The position numbers and the translations under genes are program-made. This document shows positions 15,653 to 23,490 of a stretch of DNA of 26,485 bases, piece after piece. The stretch is from JBFEUI01 sp041547565 (GTDB taxonomy: Bacteria > Pseudomonadota > Gammaproteobacteria > Thiohalomonadales > Thiohalomonadaceae). Under the pieces are notes generated by a model that had not been told where the DNA came from, made no database searches, and saw nothing but the letters and a program-made list of their open reading frames with translations. Location of the stretch: NCBI GenBank assembly GCA_041547565.1, contig JBFEUI010000032.1, forward strand, positions 1-26,485, read 5' to 3'. Position 1 is the stretch's first letter; each line of letters starts with the position of its first letter.

Positions 15653-16182
15653 GCACTTTCCTCCAGCTTGGATTTGGTAGTATCTGCAACGGCAGCGGTG
15701 GGTTGCCCCACCTTCACCGCCGCCACAGGACAGGGACCCACACAGGCACCACAGCCGGTGCAGGTTGTTAAATCGAGTTCAGGATATGAAACGCCGCCGA
15801 GTTGCGGACGAAAGACAATGGCGCGCTCGACACAGCGCTCAGCGCAGGAGCGGCAGACAACGCCATTGCGGGCAATGCAGGCATCGCTGATGGAGACTTT
15901 CAGAGGCCAGGGGGCCTGCCCGGCATCCATGGCATCCTGTTGCAGTACGCCCGCCTTGCAATGCATGACACACTCGCCACAGAAATCACACTCACCCAAC
16001 TGAAAATTAATGTGCGGGAATCCGCCCTGGCCCTTTTCAATAATGCGGCCGGGACAGGCGGCGATGCAGTCAGTGCAGCGGGTGCATCGATCAACAAAAA
16101 GGGGCTCCGCCACCGACCAGGGTGGCCGAATCGACTCCTGCCTGCCTCGCAGGAACTGCCTTCTGCTGACTGCTGAGGTCAC
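15649..16182 (-). CDS. napF: NapF, cytoplasmic ferredoxin-type protein
   Basis: NapF is a soluble iron-sulfur protein that interacts with NapA before export and is thought to help its maturation. The 177-residue protein contains CTRCTDCIAACP, CDFCGECVMHC, CRSCAERC and CTGCGACVGPCP motifs. The N-terminal SRRQFLRGR resembles a twin-arginine sequence but has no hydrophobic stretch after it, as known for NapF. The start is GTG (16182) with GGAGGG 5-6 bases before it. It is the first gene of napFDAGHBC; no napE is seen. The promoter lies in the 309-bp gap to narL. Confidence 0.94.
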   Translation of the reverse strand: MTSAVSRRQFLRGRQESIRPPWSVAEPLFVDRCTRCTDCIAACPGRIIEKGQGGFPHINFQLGECDFCGECVMHCKAGVLQQDAMDAGQAPWPLKVSISDACIARNGVVCRSCAERCVERAIVFRPQLGGVSYPELDLTTCTGCGACVGPCPVAAVKVGQPTAAVADTTKSKLEESA

Positions 16183-16306
16183 GAGCCCTCCAAGGGTTCA
16201 GCTCGTTTATACCGATTCCAAAAGGAAATAATCGTAAAGCTATATCCCGATCGGTATATGAAAAAATGGTGAAATTATTAATAACTGAAAAGGCGGCAAA
16301 AAACCT

Positions 16307-16322
16307 TACCGAATCGGGGGTA
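16307..16322. promoter_or_regulatory. NarL/NarP-like 7-2-7 site 1, nap promoter
   Basis: TACCGAA-TC-GGGGGTA. Read outward, the heptamers are TACCGAA and TACCCCC, each one base off the TACYNMT consensus. The same two heptamers occur in tandem upstream of narX (19114-19127). Confidence 0.55.
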
Positions 16323-16331
16323 TATTGGAGG

Positions 16332-16347
16332 TACTACCTAGGGAGTA
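16332..16347. promoter_or_regulatory. NarL/NarP-like 7-2-7 site 2, nap promoter
   Basis: TACTACC-TA-GGGAGTA. Both heptamers (TACTACC and, on the other strand, TACTCCC) match TACYNMT except for the last base. It lies 25 bp centre-to-centre from site 1. Confidence 0.55.
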
Positions 16348-16364
16348 TGTAAACAGATAAATGC

Positions 16365-16378
16365 TTGATATTTATAAG
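16365..16378. promoter_or_regulatory. Weak FNR-like box, nap promoter
   Basis: TTGAT-ATTT-ATAAG has one perfect half-site and one with 3 of 5 matches to TTGAT-N4-ATCAA. Its position upstream of the NarL-like sites relative to napF makes it worth noting. Confidence 0.3.
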
Positions 16379-16491
16379 GTTATTAGATTCTATTTCTTAT
16401 TAAATTACTGAGAAATAAAAAAATTTATTTCAATTTGTTTCAAATTATTTCAGAGATTGTGGCCTGTTTGTTAACAAAAACAGCCGCAAAA

Positions 16492-17184
16492 TCACTTTCT
16501 CTCGCTGGATTTCAGCGCCCAGACGGCCGCCTCCACGCGTGAGCGCAGATTGAGTTTTTTCAGCAGATGCTTGACGTGCACCTTCACGGTGCCCTCCGAG
16601 ATATCGAGTTCACGCGCAATCACCTTGTTGCTCTTGCCCTGCGCAATCAACTCCAGGATCTGCTGTTCCCGCTCGGTCAGGCCCGCCTCGTTCACGCTGG
16701 TCGGCACCACCGCATCGGAGCGCAAGGCAACAGCGATGAGCTGGGTCAGCCGGTCGCTCATCACCAGCTTGCCCCGTATCGCATCACGAATCGCCTGCAG
16801 CGTGTCCTCCGGCTCCATGTCCTTGAGCAGGTAACCGTCGGCCCCATTGCGCAGTGCCGTCACCACGTCCTCCTCGTTATCGGATACGGTCAACATCAGT
16901 ACGCGCGCATCGAGTTCCTGTTCCTTGATCGCTTTTAGCGTCTCCAGTCCGTCCATCTCCTTCATATTGATATCGAGCAGGATGAGATCGGGGCTCAGTT
17001 GCCGGGCCAGCCGCAGTCCCTCCTGGCCCGAGGCGGCCTCCCCTATCAATTCCAGCGACTCGTCCATTGCGATCAAGTCCTCCAACCCCTTACGAAACAG
17101 GGGGTGATCGTCGATAGCTATAATCTTGTATCCAGCACTGTTATCCATTGTTATCGCCCTCTGGCCATCCTGCGCACTATTCAT
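16492..17184 (-). CDS. narL: NarL/NarP-type nitrate/nitrite response regulator
   Basis: A DNA-binding response regulator that should be phosphorylated by the NarX-like sensor encoded just upstream. Over 230 residues it has a receiver domain (acidic pair D25/D26 in AIDDHP, phosphoacceptor D71 in LLDINM, K121 in LLKD). A C-terminal LuxR/NarL helix-turn-helix (about residues 168-225) includes EGTVKVHVKHLLKKL and SRVEAAVWA, almost identical to E. coli NarL. The ATG at 17184 overlaps the narX stop (ATGA). A second ATG at 17148, with AGAGGG 9 bases before it, would give 218 residues, closer to NarL, and may be the true start. NarP is an alternative name; function is the same class. Confidence 0.92.
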   Translation of the reverse strand: MNSAQDGQRAITMDNSAGYKIIAIDDHPLFRKGLEDLIAMDESLELIGEAASGQEGLRLARQLSPDLILLDINMKEMDGLETLKAIKEQELDARVLMLTVSDNEEDVVTALRNGADGYLLKDMEPEDTLQAIRDAIRGKLVMSDRLTQLIAVALRSDAVVPTSVNEAGLTEREQQILELIAQGKSNKVIARELDISEGTVKVHVKHLLKKLNLRSRVEAAVWALKSSERK

Positions 17185-19079
17185 ATCCTGAAGGTAAGCT
17201 GTACACGGGTCCCGCCGTATTCCGACTCAGCGAACACCAGTGTACCACCCAGCCCCTGGGCACGCTCCTGCATAATCGGCAGCCCGTAGTGGTGTAACTC
17301 TTCCATATTATCCGAAAGCCCCACACCGTTATCATCAACCGTCAGGGTAACCCGGCCGTCGGCATCACAGGCCAGTGAAACCACGGCACGTGTCGCCTTG
17401 GCATGGCGTATCACATTGGAGAGCGCCTCGCGGATGATCTGGATCATATGGATCTCGGCATTGGGGCCGAACTGGCAGTTGGCAATCTGGTTGTCCAGTT
17501 CAATTGCGACATTGCCGCGTTCACGGAATTCACGCACGGTATCCTCCAGTGCGGCATTCAGGCCCGCCTCGCTGATACGCAGCCGGAATGTGGTCAACAG
17601 TTCGCGCAGTTCACGGTAGGCCCCATTCAAACCGTTACGTATCCCGCCGCTTATGTCGAGCACCTGTGACCTGTCTTTTCCGTCATTGATCGCCTTTTCC
17701 AGGCGACTGACCTGTATCTTCATATAAGAGAGGGACTGGGCCAGCGAATCGTGCAACTCCCGCGCAATCACACCGCGCTCTTCCAGCAGCGACACCATGC
17801 GACTTTGCGAGGCACGCTGCGCGAGGTTGAGCGCCATGGCGATGTGGCTGGCAACCATCTCCAGCAGGCGCTGCTGCCATTCCTCAAGCACCGAGCCACT
17901 ATCCAGCTCCACCAGCAGAACACCGTACTGCTGCTCCTTGTCCCGAATCGGTGCCGAGAAGACGATCGCCTCATCCACATCATCCCCGGATATCTCAAAG
18001 ATGTGCGACTCACCGCTGCCAAAGCAGCGTTGGCAGCCCGGTTCTGCGCTTTCAGCGCTGTACCAGTCCCGCTCGCTGATTGTCGAGGCCAGTTTAAAGG
18101 CCTGCTGATCCCCGGCATGGCCGAGACAGATTGTGCCACCACGGATACCCAACAACTGCTCGATGTCATGAATCAGCGCCAGTAACAACTCCTGGTCCAG
18201 CGGTGATTCACCCAGCCGCTTGGTGGTCAGGTAGAGCAGCTCCAGGGAGCGGTTGCTGCGTTCCAGATCAGCGGTTTTGCTGCGCACGCGTTCTTCAAGG
18301 TCTGCGTACATTACCGACAGGTCTTCGGCCATGCGGTTAAAGGCATAGCCCAGTTGGCCCAGTTCATCGTCCTTGCTCGGATGGGTGCGCACCGAAAAAT
18401 CCCCCCGCCTGGCGGCGCGTGCGGATCTCAGCAGGTCCCGCAGCGGCAGCCTGACATCGGCATGCACCAGATACATGATGATGCCGATCACCAGCAGGGT
18501 CAGCACCAGGGAGACCAGCTGAATCACCCTGAGCCGCTGGATCTTATCCTCCGCCTCCAGTTCCAGCACTTTTACAAAGTAGTGGATGGCATCGACAAAG
18601 CCATCCACATTGGAAAGGTAGTAGTGCTGGGCACGCTGTATGATTCGTTCGTCGTGCCCGGACGCATCACTGTGCTGCAACTTATTTACGGTTTTTACAA
18701 AATCATCCAATTGCGGCCGAATGGTTCGCACCCAGCGGGTCTCCACATCCCGATAGGCGGCATGCACCTCGGGTGGGGCACTCGTAGTCAGTACATTGTG
18801 AATTCGCGGGCTCAACAGACGGACTTCAAATTCATCGACCAGTTTGAGCGTGGCAGCACTTGAATAGGGCGTTTCTACAGAACTGCGGTGTACCAGGCTG
18901 CTGGCAATGCGGTAGGACTGCATGCGCAGGGTGCCGGCCTGGTTGATTGCCGCGGCAAAGCCCTCCGAGGTCTCTGCAATGAAGACCGAGCTGAGCATTC
19001 CCACAAAGGCGAGCGCGATGATCGTCGCCATCGCCATTCCAAGGCGCAGCAGCAGAGATTGTTGTGACAGATTAAACAT
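17181..19079 (-). CDS. narX: NarX-type nitrate/nitrite sensor histidine kinase
   Basis: A membrane sensor for nitrate and nitrite. The 632-residue protein has a first membrane helix (about residues 12-34). The periplasmic P-box nitrate motif AAINQAGTLRMQSYRIAS follows immediately (residues 43-60). A second helix (about 184-204), a HAMP linker (205-257) and a coiled coil come next. A central GAF-like module contains a cysteine pair (C349, C352), as in NarX central regions. The HisKA_3 kinase has H443 in ARELHDSLAQS, N555 in REALSNVIRHA and DDNGVG (582-587). It overlaps narL by 4 bases. The divergent neighbour is moaA, so a shared promoter region may couple nitrate sensing with cofactor supply. 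NarQ is less likely because of the cysteine-bearing central module. Confidence 0.92.
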   Translation of the reverse strand: MFNLSQQSLLLRLGMAMATIIALAFVGMLSSVFIAETSEGFAAAINQAGTLRMQSYRIASSLVHRSSVETPYSSAATLKLVDEFEVRLLSPRIHNVLTTSAPPEVHAAYRDVETRWVRTIRPQLDDFVKTVNKLQHSDASGHDERIIQRAQHYYLSNVDGFVDAIHYFVKVLELEAEDKIQRLRVIQLVSLVLTLLVIGIIMYLVHADVRLPLRDLLRSARAARRGDFSVRTHPSKDDELGQLGYAFNRMAEDLSVMYADLEERVRSKTADLERSNRSLELLYLTTKRLGESPLDQELLLALIHDIEQLLGIRGGTICLGHAGDQQAFKLASTISERDWYSAESAEPGCQRCFGSGESHIFEISGDDVDEAIVFSAPIRDKEQQYGVLLVELDSGSVLEEWQQRLLEMVASHIAMALNLAQRASQSRMVSLLEERGVIARELHDSLAQSLSYMKIQVSRLEKAINDGKDRSQVLDISGGIRNGLNGAYRELRELLTTFRLRISEAGLNAALEDTVREFRERGNVAIELDNQIANCQFGPNAEIHMIQIIREALSNVIRHAKATRAVVSLACDADGRVTLTVDDNGVGLSDNMEELHHYGLPIMQERAQGLGGTLVFAESEYGGTRVQLTFRI

Positions 19080-19113
19080 GCCGGATCCCGTCAGCGCAGA
19101 CGCTTGTTTTTAA

Positions 19114-19127
19114 TACCGAATACCCCC
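19114..19127 (+). promoter_or_regulatory. Tandem NarL-like heptamers between narX and moaA
   Basis: TACCGAA and TACCCCC lie head to tail without a spacer, and a third heptamer-like TACCGGA is at 19150-19156. The first two are the same sequences that form the 7-2-7 site at 16307-16322, here in direct orientation. They are about 35 bases from the narX start, consistent with autoregulation. Confidence 0.4.
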
Positions 19128-19267
19128 CGGGCCAATTCGGCACACTTAATACCGGAGGCATTCACACATCTTTTATTCCACAGACACGCCGCAATTTCCA
19201 CTTTTTCCTCAGGGTTTGCCCTGGCCGCTCCCTTGCGGTGGTGTATTGCCAACCCCATATTTTAGCC

Positions 19268-20245
19268 ATGAAACTGATCGATCCCTTCGGCAGAGCTATC
19301 GACTACGTACGGCTGTCGCTCACCGACCGCTGCGACCTGCGCTGTTACTATTGCATGCCGAAAGGCTTCGATGACTTCGAGACGCCCGAGCACTGGCTTG
19401 ATTTCGACGAGATTGAGCGGGTCATCGCCGCCTTTGGCAATCTGGGAGTCAGCCGCATCCGCCTGACAGGCGGGGAACCGCTACTGCGCCATGGCATCAC
19501 TGAACTGGCCGCACGGCTCGCCGCGTTGCCCGGCATCGACGACCTTTCCCTGAGCAGCAACGCGGTAAAACTGGCCAAATACGCCGAGCCGCTCCACCGT
19601 GCAGGGGTGAACCGCCTGAACATCAGCCTCGACACCCTCGTTCCGGAACGTTTCCGCCACATCACTTCCGGCAAAATCGAGAAGGTACTAGACGGCCTGA
19701 TGGCTGCCAAGGCCGCCGGATTCTCACCTATCAAGATCAACATGGTGGTTATGAAAGGCGTGAATGACGATGAGGTCGAAAACATGGTCGAGTTCTGTCT
19801 CGGCCACGGCTTTGCCCTGCGTTTTATCGAAACCATGCCGATGGGAGAGAGCGGCCGTCGTGCCAGCAACCGCTACATCAGCCTGGACACGATAAAACAG
19901 CGACTGGCACAGCACTACACTCTGGTTCCCAGCACCATGCCGGGCGCTGGGCCCGCGAGGTATATGCGCGTTCAGGGTAGCGATTTGCATATCGGATTCA
20001 TTACGCCGATCTCGCAGCACTTTTGTGAAACCTGCAACCGCGTGCGCCTTTCAGTCGACGGTACCCTGTATATGTGCCTGGGTCAGGAGCACAAATTTGC
20101 GCTGCGCCCGCTACTGCGGGGAGGCGTCAATGACGAGGGTCTGCAGCAGGCTATTATCGAGGCCATCGCCCTCAAGCCCGCGCGCCATGAGTTCAGGGAG
20201 CACCCTGAGCAGGTGGTGCGCATTATGTCAAAGACAGGCGGTTAG
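19268..20245 (+). CDS. moaA: GTP 3',8-cyclase (molybdenum cofactor biosynthesis protein A)
   Basis: MoaA is the radical-SAM enzyme that starts molybdopterin synthesis by rearranging GTP, together with MoaC. The 325-residue protein has the radical-SAM cluster C22-x3-C26-x2-C29 (DRCDLRCYYC). It also has the SAM-contact LTGGEPLLR, the C-terminal cluster C-x2-C-x13-C (FCETC to YMC) and the essential terminal di-glycine. I chose the ATG at 19268 because the protein then starts like the family (MKLIDPFGRAIDYVRLS). An in-frame GTG at 19238 would add 10 unrelated residues. Neither start has a good ribosome site. The product supplies cofactor for SoeA and NapA; the other moa genes are not here. Confidence 0.97.
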   Translation: MKLIDPFGRAIDYVRLSLTDRCDLRCYYCMPKGFDDFETPEHWLDFDEIERVIAAFGNLGVSRIRLTGGEPLLRHGITELAARLAALPGIDDLSLSSNAVKLAKYAEPLHRAGVNRLNISLDTLVPERFRHITSGKIEKVLDGLMAAKAAGFSPIKINMVVMKGVNDDEVENMVEFCLGHGFALRFIETMPMGESGRRASNRYISLDTIKQRLAQHYTLVPSTMPGAGPARYMRVQGSDLHIGFITPISQHFCETCNRVRLSVDGTLYMCLGQEHKFALRPLLRGGVNDEGLQQAIIEAIALKPARHEFREHPEQVVRIMSKTGG

Positions 20246-20247
20246 TG

Positions 20248-20336
20248 GTCAGGAAAGAGTGGATAGTAAGCATATTCAATAGAGAATTCTCAACACGCAT
20301 TTTCCTCGCTACTGTCCACTATCCCCTCTGCCTGAC
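20248..20336. repeat. Imperfect long inverted repeat after moaA
   Basis: GTCAGG (20248-20253) pairs with CCTGAC (20331-20336), and GTGGATAGTA (20259-20268) pairs with TACTGTCCAC (20310-20319) with one G-T pair. The inner part contains CCTCGCTAC (20304-20312). It starts 2 bases after the moaA stop and runs into the 3' end of the convergent methyltransferase gene, so it may act as a terminator for both. It is a likely member of the same family as 5600-5667 and 6674-6724. Confidence 0.6.
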
Positions 20337-20864
20337 ATACTCGTACATCACTATGGAGGCGGCGATACTGACATTGAGACTATCGGTTTGCCCCACCTGC
20401 GGAATGGACAGGCAGCGCACGTCCTCGTAGTCATCGCGCCTGAAACTGATGCCCACCTCTTCATGTCCCAGCACAAACGCGCTTTTTGCCGGAAGACTCA
20501 CCTGTGAAAGGGCGTCACCGCAGTCCGGTTCGAGGGTAAAAAGGGTGTAGCCGCGTGATACGAGATCACGGTAGCTCGACGAGAAATCGTCATAGAAGCG
20601 TGCCGGGACCTTCTTGAACGCACCCTTGGCAGGTGCCGGGTCAAACGGACCGATGTCAATCAGGTGTATCTCACAGGCACCAAAGGCCTCGGCACTGCGG
20701 AAAATCTTCGGCACATTGAATCCCGCCTTGAGGTGATCCAGCACAAGAACAAACTCGTTGGGCCCGGGCTCAGCCAGCACGTTCCTGCGCCGCTGCTTCT
20801 CATAGCGCCGCAGCCCCTGACGCCGCTGTTCGCGCAGTTCCTGTCTGCATTGTCTGCTTACCAT
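20319..20864 (-). CDS. TrmH/SpoU-family RNA 2'-O-methyltransferase
   Basis: A SAM-dependent ribose methyltransferase with a trefoil-knot (SPOUT) fold, acting on tRNA or rRNA in the cytoplasm. The three SpoU motifs are visible in 181 residues: NVPKIFRSAEAFG (about 49-61), AFVLGHEEVGIS (about 129-140) and SIPQVGQTDSLNVSIAAS (about 152-169). The N-terminus (RRQGLRRYEKQRRR) is very basic, suitable for RNA contact. The ATG at 20864 has only a weak purine stretch upstream. The exact RNA target cannot be told from sequence. It is divergent from the oxidase-fold gene and convergent with moaA. Confidence 0.88.
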   Translation of the reverse strand: MVSRQCRQELREQRRQGLRRYEKQRRRNVLAEPGPNEFVLVLDHLKAGFNVPKIFRSAEAFGACEIHLIDIGPFDPAPAKGAFKKVPARFYDDFSSSYRDLVSRGYTLFTLEPDCGDALSQVSLPAKSAFVLGHEEVGISFRRDDYEDVRCLSIPQVGQTDSLNVSIAASIVMYEYVRQRG

Positions 20865-20987
20865 ACCGAGACTTTCTTTATGGTCTTTAAGTTGAAACAG
20901 GCATCATATATCGTGCGGTCCTGCCAACCAAGCAGGCAATCGACTACACTGGCGTCTACGACCGATTCAGCGCCAGGGAGTAGAGAG

Positions 20988-21467
20988 ATGGGACAAAACA
21001 CACGGCTCGGGCAACTGGCTGATTTGATCAGGACACACCGGTGGGCGGCACTGGCGACCATTGATAGCGACGGCGCTCCGCTGGCATCGATGGTCGGCTA
21101 TGCACCCGCGCAGGATCTTTCCTGTCTCTACTTTCACCTCAGCAGGCTGGCCGCACACACCGGCAACCTGTTCAACAACCCGCACTGCGCCCTGGTAATC
21201 AGTGAACACGACACAGGGAAGGCGGACCCGCAACAGCTGGCAAGGGTAAGCCTGCAGGGAATAGTGGATACGATAGACGGTGGTACCCCCGAACATACGG
21301 CAGCACAAACAACCTATCTTCGGCAACTGCCTGATGCCGAAGCTTTATTTACCTTTCCGGATTTTGTTCTGTTCCGCTTCTCACCGACGCAGATTCGCTT
21401 TGTCGGTGGATTTGGGAAGGCCTTCAGTTACACCGCAAACAATCTGTTACAGGCCGCAAAGATTTAG
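20988..21467 (+). CDS. Pyridoxamine 5'-phosphate oxidase-like (HugZ-type) protein
   Basis: A 159-residue protein of the split-barrel flavin-binding family. It begins MGQNTRLGQLADLIRTHRWA and shows the typical run WAALATIDSDGAPLASMVGYA (about 19-39), then YFHLSRLAAHTGNLFNNPHCALVISEH (about 47-73). The C-terminal RFVGGFGKAFSY (about 137-148) is close to heme-utilisation HugZ-like proteins. The upstream in-frame ORF extension is ignored because AGGGAG lies about 10 bases before the ATG at 20988. The substrate is unknown; heme, F420-like or flavin oxidoreductase roles are all possible. It looks like a single-gene unit. Confidence 0.82.
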   Translation: MGQNTRLGQLADLIRTHRWAALATIDSDGAPLASMVGYAPAQDLSCLYFHLSRLAAHTGNLFNNPHCALVISEHDTGKADPQQLARVSLQGIVDTIDGGTPEHTAAQTTYLRQLPDAEALFTFPDFVLFRFSPTQIRFVGGFGKAFSYTANNLLQAAKI

Positions 21468-21527
21468 CCCTGCGCGTCTGAAATACTAAGGGATTTCCTG
21501 CGGCAGGCTATTTCGGCAGGGCTCGCC

Positions 21528-21977
21528 CTAGCGCGTGGTCTTCATGCTGTTTCCCGGTTCCTTGCATGGCCCCAGGTAACGTCCCTCGATATTATAGTGC
21601 ATATTTTGCGGTGGATTTTGCGGCCCCATGATCTGCAGGTGGATGTTGCCTTCCGCCTCGTTATCCCAGTAATGGATGCGCCCCATGCCCTGCACCATTT
21701 CCCAGGTCGTGGAGCAGTTCAGCAGCCAGTTGGCACTGCGCCCGAATACACCCTGCAGGGCAGCGTTGCACTCATGGCCGGGACGCGATATCCGCGGTAT
21801 CGGATCGCGCGGCGTTATACATTGAGTATGGGTATAGCCAGGAAACTCCTGTGGCACGCCGGCCAGGCGGTATTCAATACTGAACTCCCATTCACCTGAA
21901 CGGATCTCCGCTGCGCCCGCCGCGGAAAAGCCCCCCCATACAAGCCACACAAGACCTGCTGCAATATAGCGTTTCAT
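21528..21977 (-). CDS. DUF3617-like exported protein
   Basis: A 149-residue protein of no known function. It has a Sec signal peptide (MKRYIAAGLVWLVWGGFSAA, cleavage probably after AGA near residue 24). It then reads EIRSGEWEFSIEYRLAGVP and has four mature cysteines arranged as in DUF3617 proteins (C in THTQC, HEC, LNC, GPC), which probably form two disulfides in the periplasm. I chose the ATG at 21977 because of AAGGGGG 6 bases upstream and the signal peptide starting there; the longer frame to 22016 adds 13 residues without a ribosome site. Its neighbours give no hint of its role. Confidence 0.8.
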   Translation of the reverse strand: MKRYIAAGLVWLVWGGFSAAGAAEIRSGEWEFSIEYRLAGVPQEFPGYTHTQCITPRDPIPRISRPGHECNAALQGVFGRSANWLLNCSTTWEMVQGMGRIHYWDNEAEGNIHLQIMGPQNPPQNMHYNIEGRYLGPCKEPGNSMKTTR

Positions 21978-22193
21978 AGATGCCCCCTTGACAAACGCCC
22001 TGCCGAACAAAAACAAGAACCATTATCACTTACTTGTTATGTCTATATATTGTTATAAATTCATCATACGTCAGTTTCATTTTCATGCACAACAAGGATA
22101 ATATGTATTTTCTCCACTGTTTTTTGAACAAATTCACACTCGGTGTACCTGTCGGCACAGGGTGAAAGCAAAGGGGGTTAGGGAGATACCGTC

Positions 22194-23438
22194 ATGCAAA
22201 AAAGATTTCAGTTAACCGCTGCCGCACTAGCCGGCACCCTGGCACTTGCACCGCTGTCCAGTGCCTCGGCCGCCGGGTTCAGTATCAGTGCACGGGGTAC
22301 CAGCAACCTGGGCAACGCCTTCTCAGGCACCGCGGCAGAGGTTGAGGATGCATCGGTGGTCTATAACAACCCCGCCGGCATGCAGAAACTCGACGGCACG
22401 CACACCAGCCTGACACTACATGTCATCGCCCCGAAGGCAAGCTACACCCACGAGGCAGACGGCGAGGAGTACGAGGCCGATGATGATATCAGGTACGTAC
22501 CCAACCTCTACTACGTGCAGGAGCTCAACCCCGATACCCGTCTCGGCCTGGCGGTCTATTCGCCCTGGGGACTGGGGCTGGACTGGGGCGACAGCTGGCC
22601 CGGCAACACCTACTCCATCAAATCGGAGATGAAGACCGTCACGGTCAGTCCGAGTCTCTCGTTCCAGGCCACCCCCAATTTCTCCATTGGAGCCAGCATC
22701 GATTTTCAGTATCTCGACGCCAAGCTGAGCAAGGCACTGAGCATCGGCGGCACCAATGAGCTGACCGCTGACAACTGGGCGCACGGCTTCAGTCTTGGTG
22801 TGCTCTACGATGCCGACGAGACTACCCGCTTCGGCGCAACGCTGCACTCGGCAATACGCCATGACTTGAGCGGCAAGGCCAAATTTTCCGGTTACGATCC
22901 AACGATAGTCGTGGTCCCGGCACTGGGTCTCACCGCGGGCGACATCTTCGCCAATACAACGGGCAAGGTCACCCTGCACCTGCCCGAGACGCTCAGCCTC
23001 TCCGTCGCTCACGACTACAGCAGGCGGCTGACGGTGATGGCCGACTACACCTATACACGCTGGAGCAGGTACGAAGAGCTGACCGTGGTCCATGACAGCC
23101 CCCTCGGCACCGTCAGCGAGGAGAAAAACTGGAAGGACACCGCTAGGGTGTCACTGGGCATCAACTACCTGATGAGCCCGAAGTGGCTGCTGCGCATGGG
23201 CTACGCCTTTGACGAGTCACCGGTACCGGATGACACCCGCGACCCGCGCGTACCGGACGGTGACCGCGACTGGCTGACCATCGGCTTCAACTTCAGGGCC
23301 AGTGAGGATGTCTCCATCGACGCCGCCTACGCCTACCTGCACATGGACGAGGAGCCGAGTGAGCTTGCGGGCCTTGATGGTGATTATGAAAACGGCACCC
23401 AGTACGCCAGCATTCAGCTCAACTGGAAACTCAAATAA
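22194..23438 (+). CDS. OmpP1/FadL-family outer membrane channel
   Basis: A 414-residue outer membrane beta-barrel of the FadL family, which brings hydrophobic molecules across the outer membrane. A signal peptide ends near ASA-AGF (residue about 27). The mature N-terminus AGFSISARGTSNLGNAFSGTAAEVEDASVVYNNPAGM is the family hallmark: hatch region with the conserved N-P-A-G-M. The rest alternates hydrophobic and polar residues, as in barrel strands. The ATG has GGGAGA 7 bases upstream. A strong terminator follows. Its substrate is not clear; fatty acids or other hydrocarbons are possible. Confidence 0.93.
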   Translation: MQKRFQLTAAALAGTLALAPLSSASAAGFSISARGTSNLGNAFSGTAAEVEDASVVYNNPAGMQKLDGTHTSLTLHVIAPKASYTHEADGEEYEADDDIRYVPNLYYVQELNPDTRLGLAVYSPWGLGLDWGDSWPGNTYSIKSEMKTVTVSPSLSFQATPNFSIGASIDFQYLDAKLSKALSIGGTNELTADNWAHGFSLGVLYDADETTRFGATLHSAIRHDLSGKAKFSGYDPTIVVVPALGLTAGDIFANTTGKVTLHLPETLSLSVAHDYSRRLTVMADYTYTRWSRYEELTVVHDSPLGTVSEEKNWKDTARVSLGINYLMSPKWLLRMGYAFDESPVPDDTRDPRVPDGDRDWLTIGFNFRASEDVSIDAAYAYLHMDEEPSELAGLDGDYENGTQYASIQLNWKLK

Positions 23439-23458
23439 TCAAACTGACGCAACACGCG

Positions 23459-23487
23459 CCGGCGCTGTTTCAGCGCCGGTTTTTTTT
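23459..23487 (+). terminator. Rho-independent terminator of the FadL-type gene
   Basis: CCGGCGCTG (23459-23467), loop TTT, CAGCGCCGG (23471-23479), then eight T. It begins 20 bases after the stop and lies just before the stop of the convergent barrel gene. Confidence 0.95.
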
Positions 23488-23490
23488 GCC

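Larger units (their letters stand above)
16183..16491. promoter_or_regulatory. nap operon promoter region
   Basis: A 309-bp, strongly AT-rich gap between narL and napF, all on the minus strand. It holds two NarL/NarP-like 7-2-7 sites (16307-16322 and 16332-16347). A weak FNR-like box lies farther upstream (16365-16378), in the order known for the E. coli napF promoter, where FNR is upstream of NarP. A near-palindrome lies at 16242-16259. A weak hairpin around TTTGTTAACAAA near 16470 may end the narXL transcript, but no T-run accompanies it. Confidence 0.7.

Noticed and set aside
19140..19267. Moco riboswitch upstream of moaA
   Set aside because: Two small hairpins are visible, but I could not match the conserved Moco motif by eye, so it is not called as a feature.
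20664..20987. 108-codon N-terminal extension of the oxidase-fold protein
   Set aside because: It overlaps the start of the divergent methyltransferase gene, and family similarity begins only after the ATG at 20988, which has its own ribosome site.
21978..22016. Longer N-terminus for the DUF3617-like protein
   Set aside because: The upstream start has no ribosome site and would bury the signal peptide. The ATG at 21977 has AAGGGGG at good spacing.
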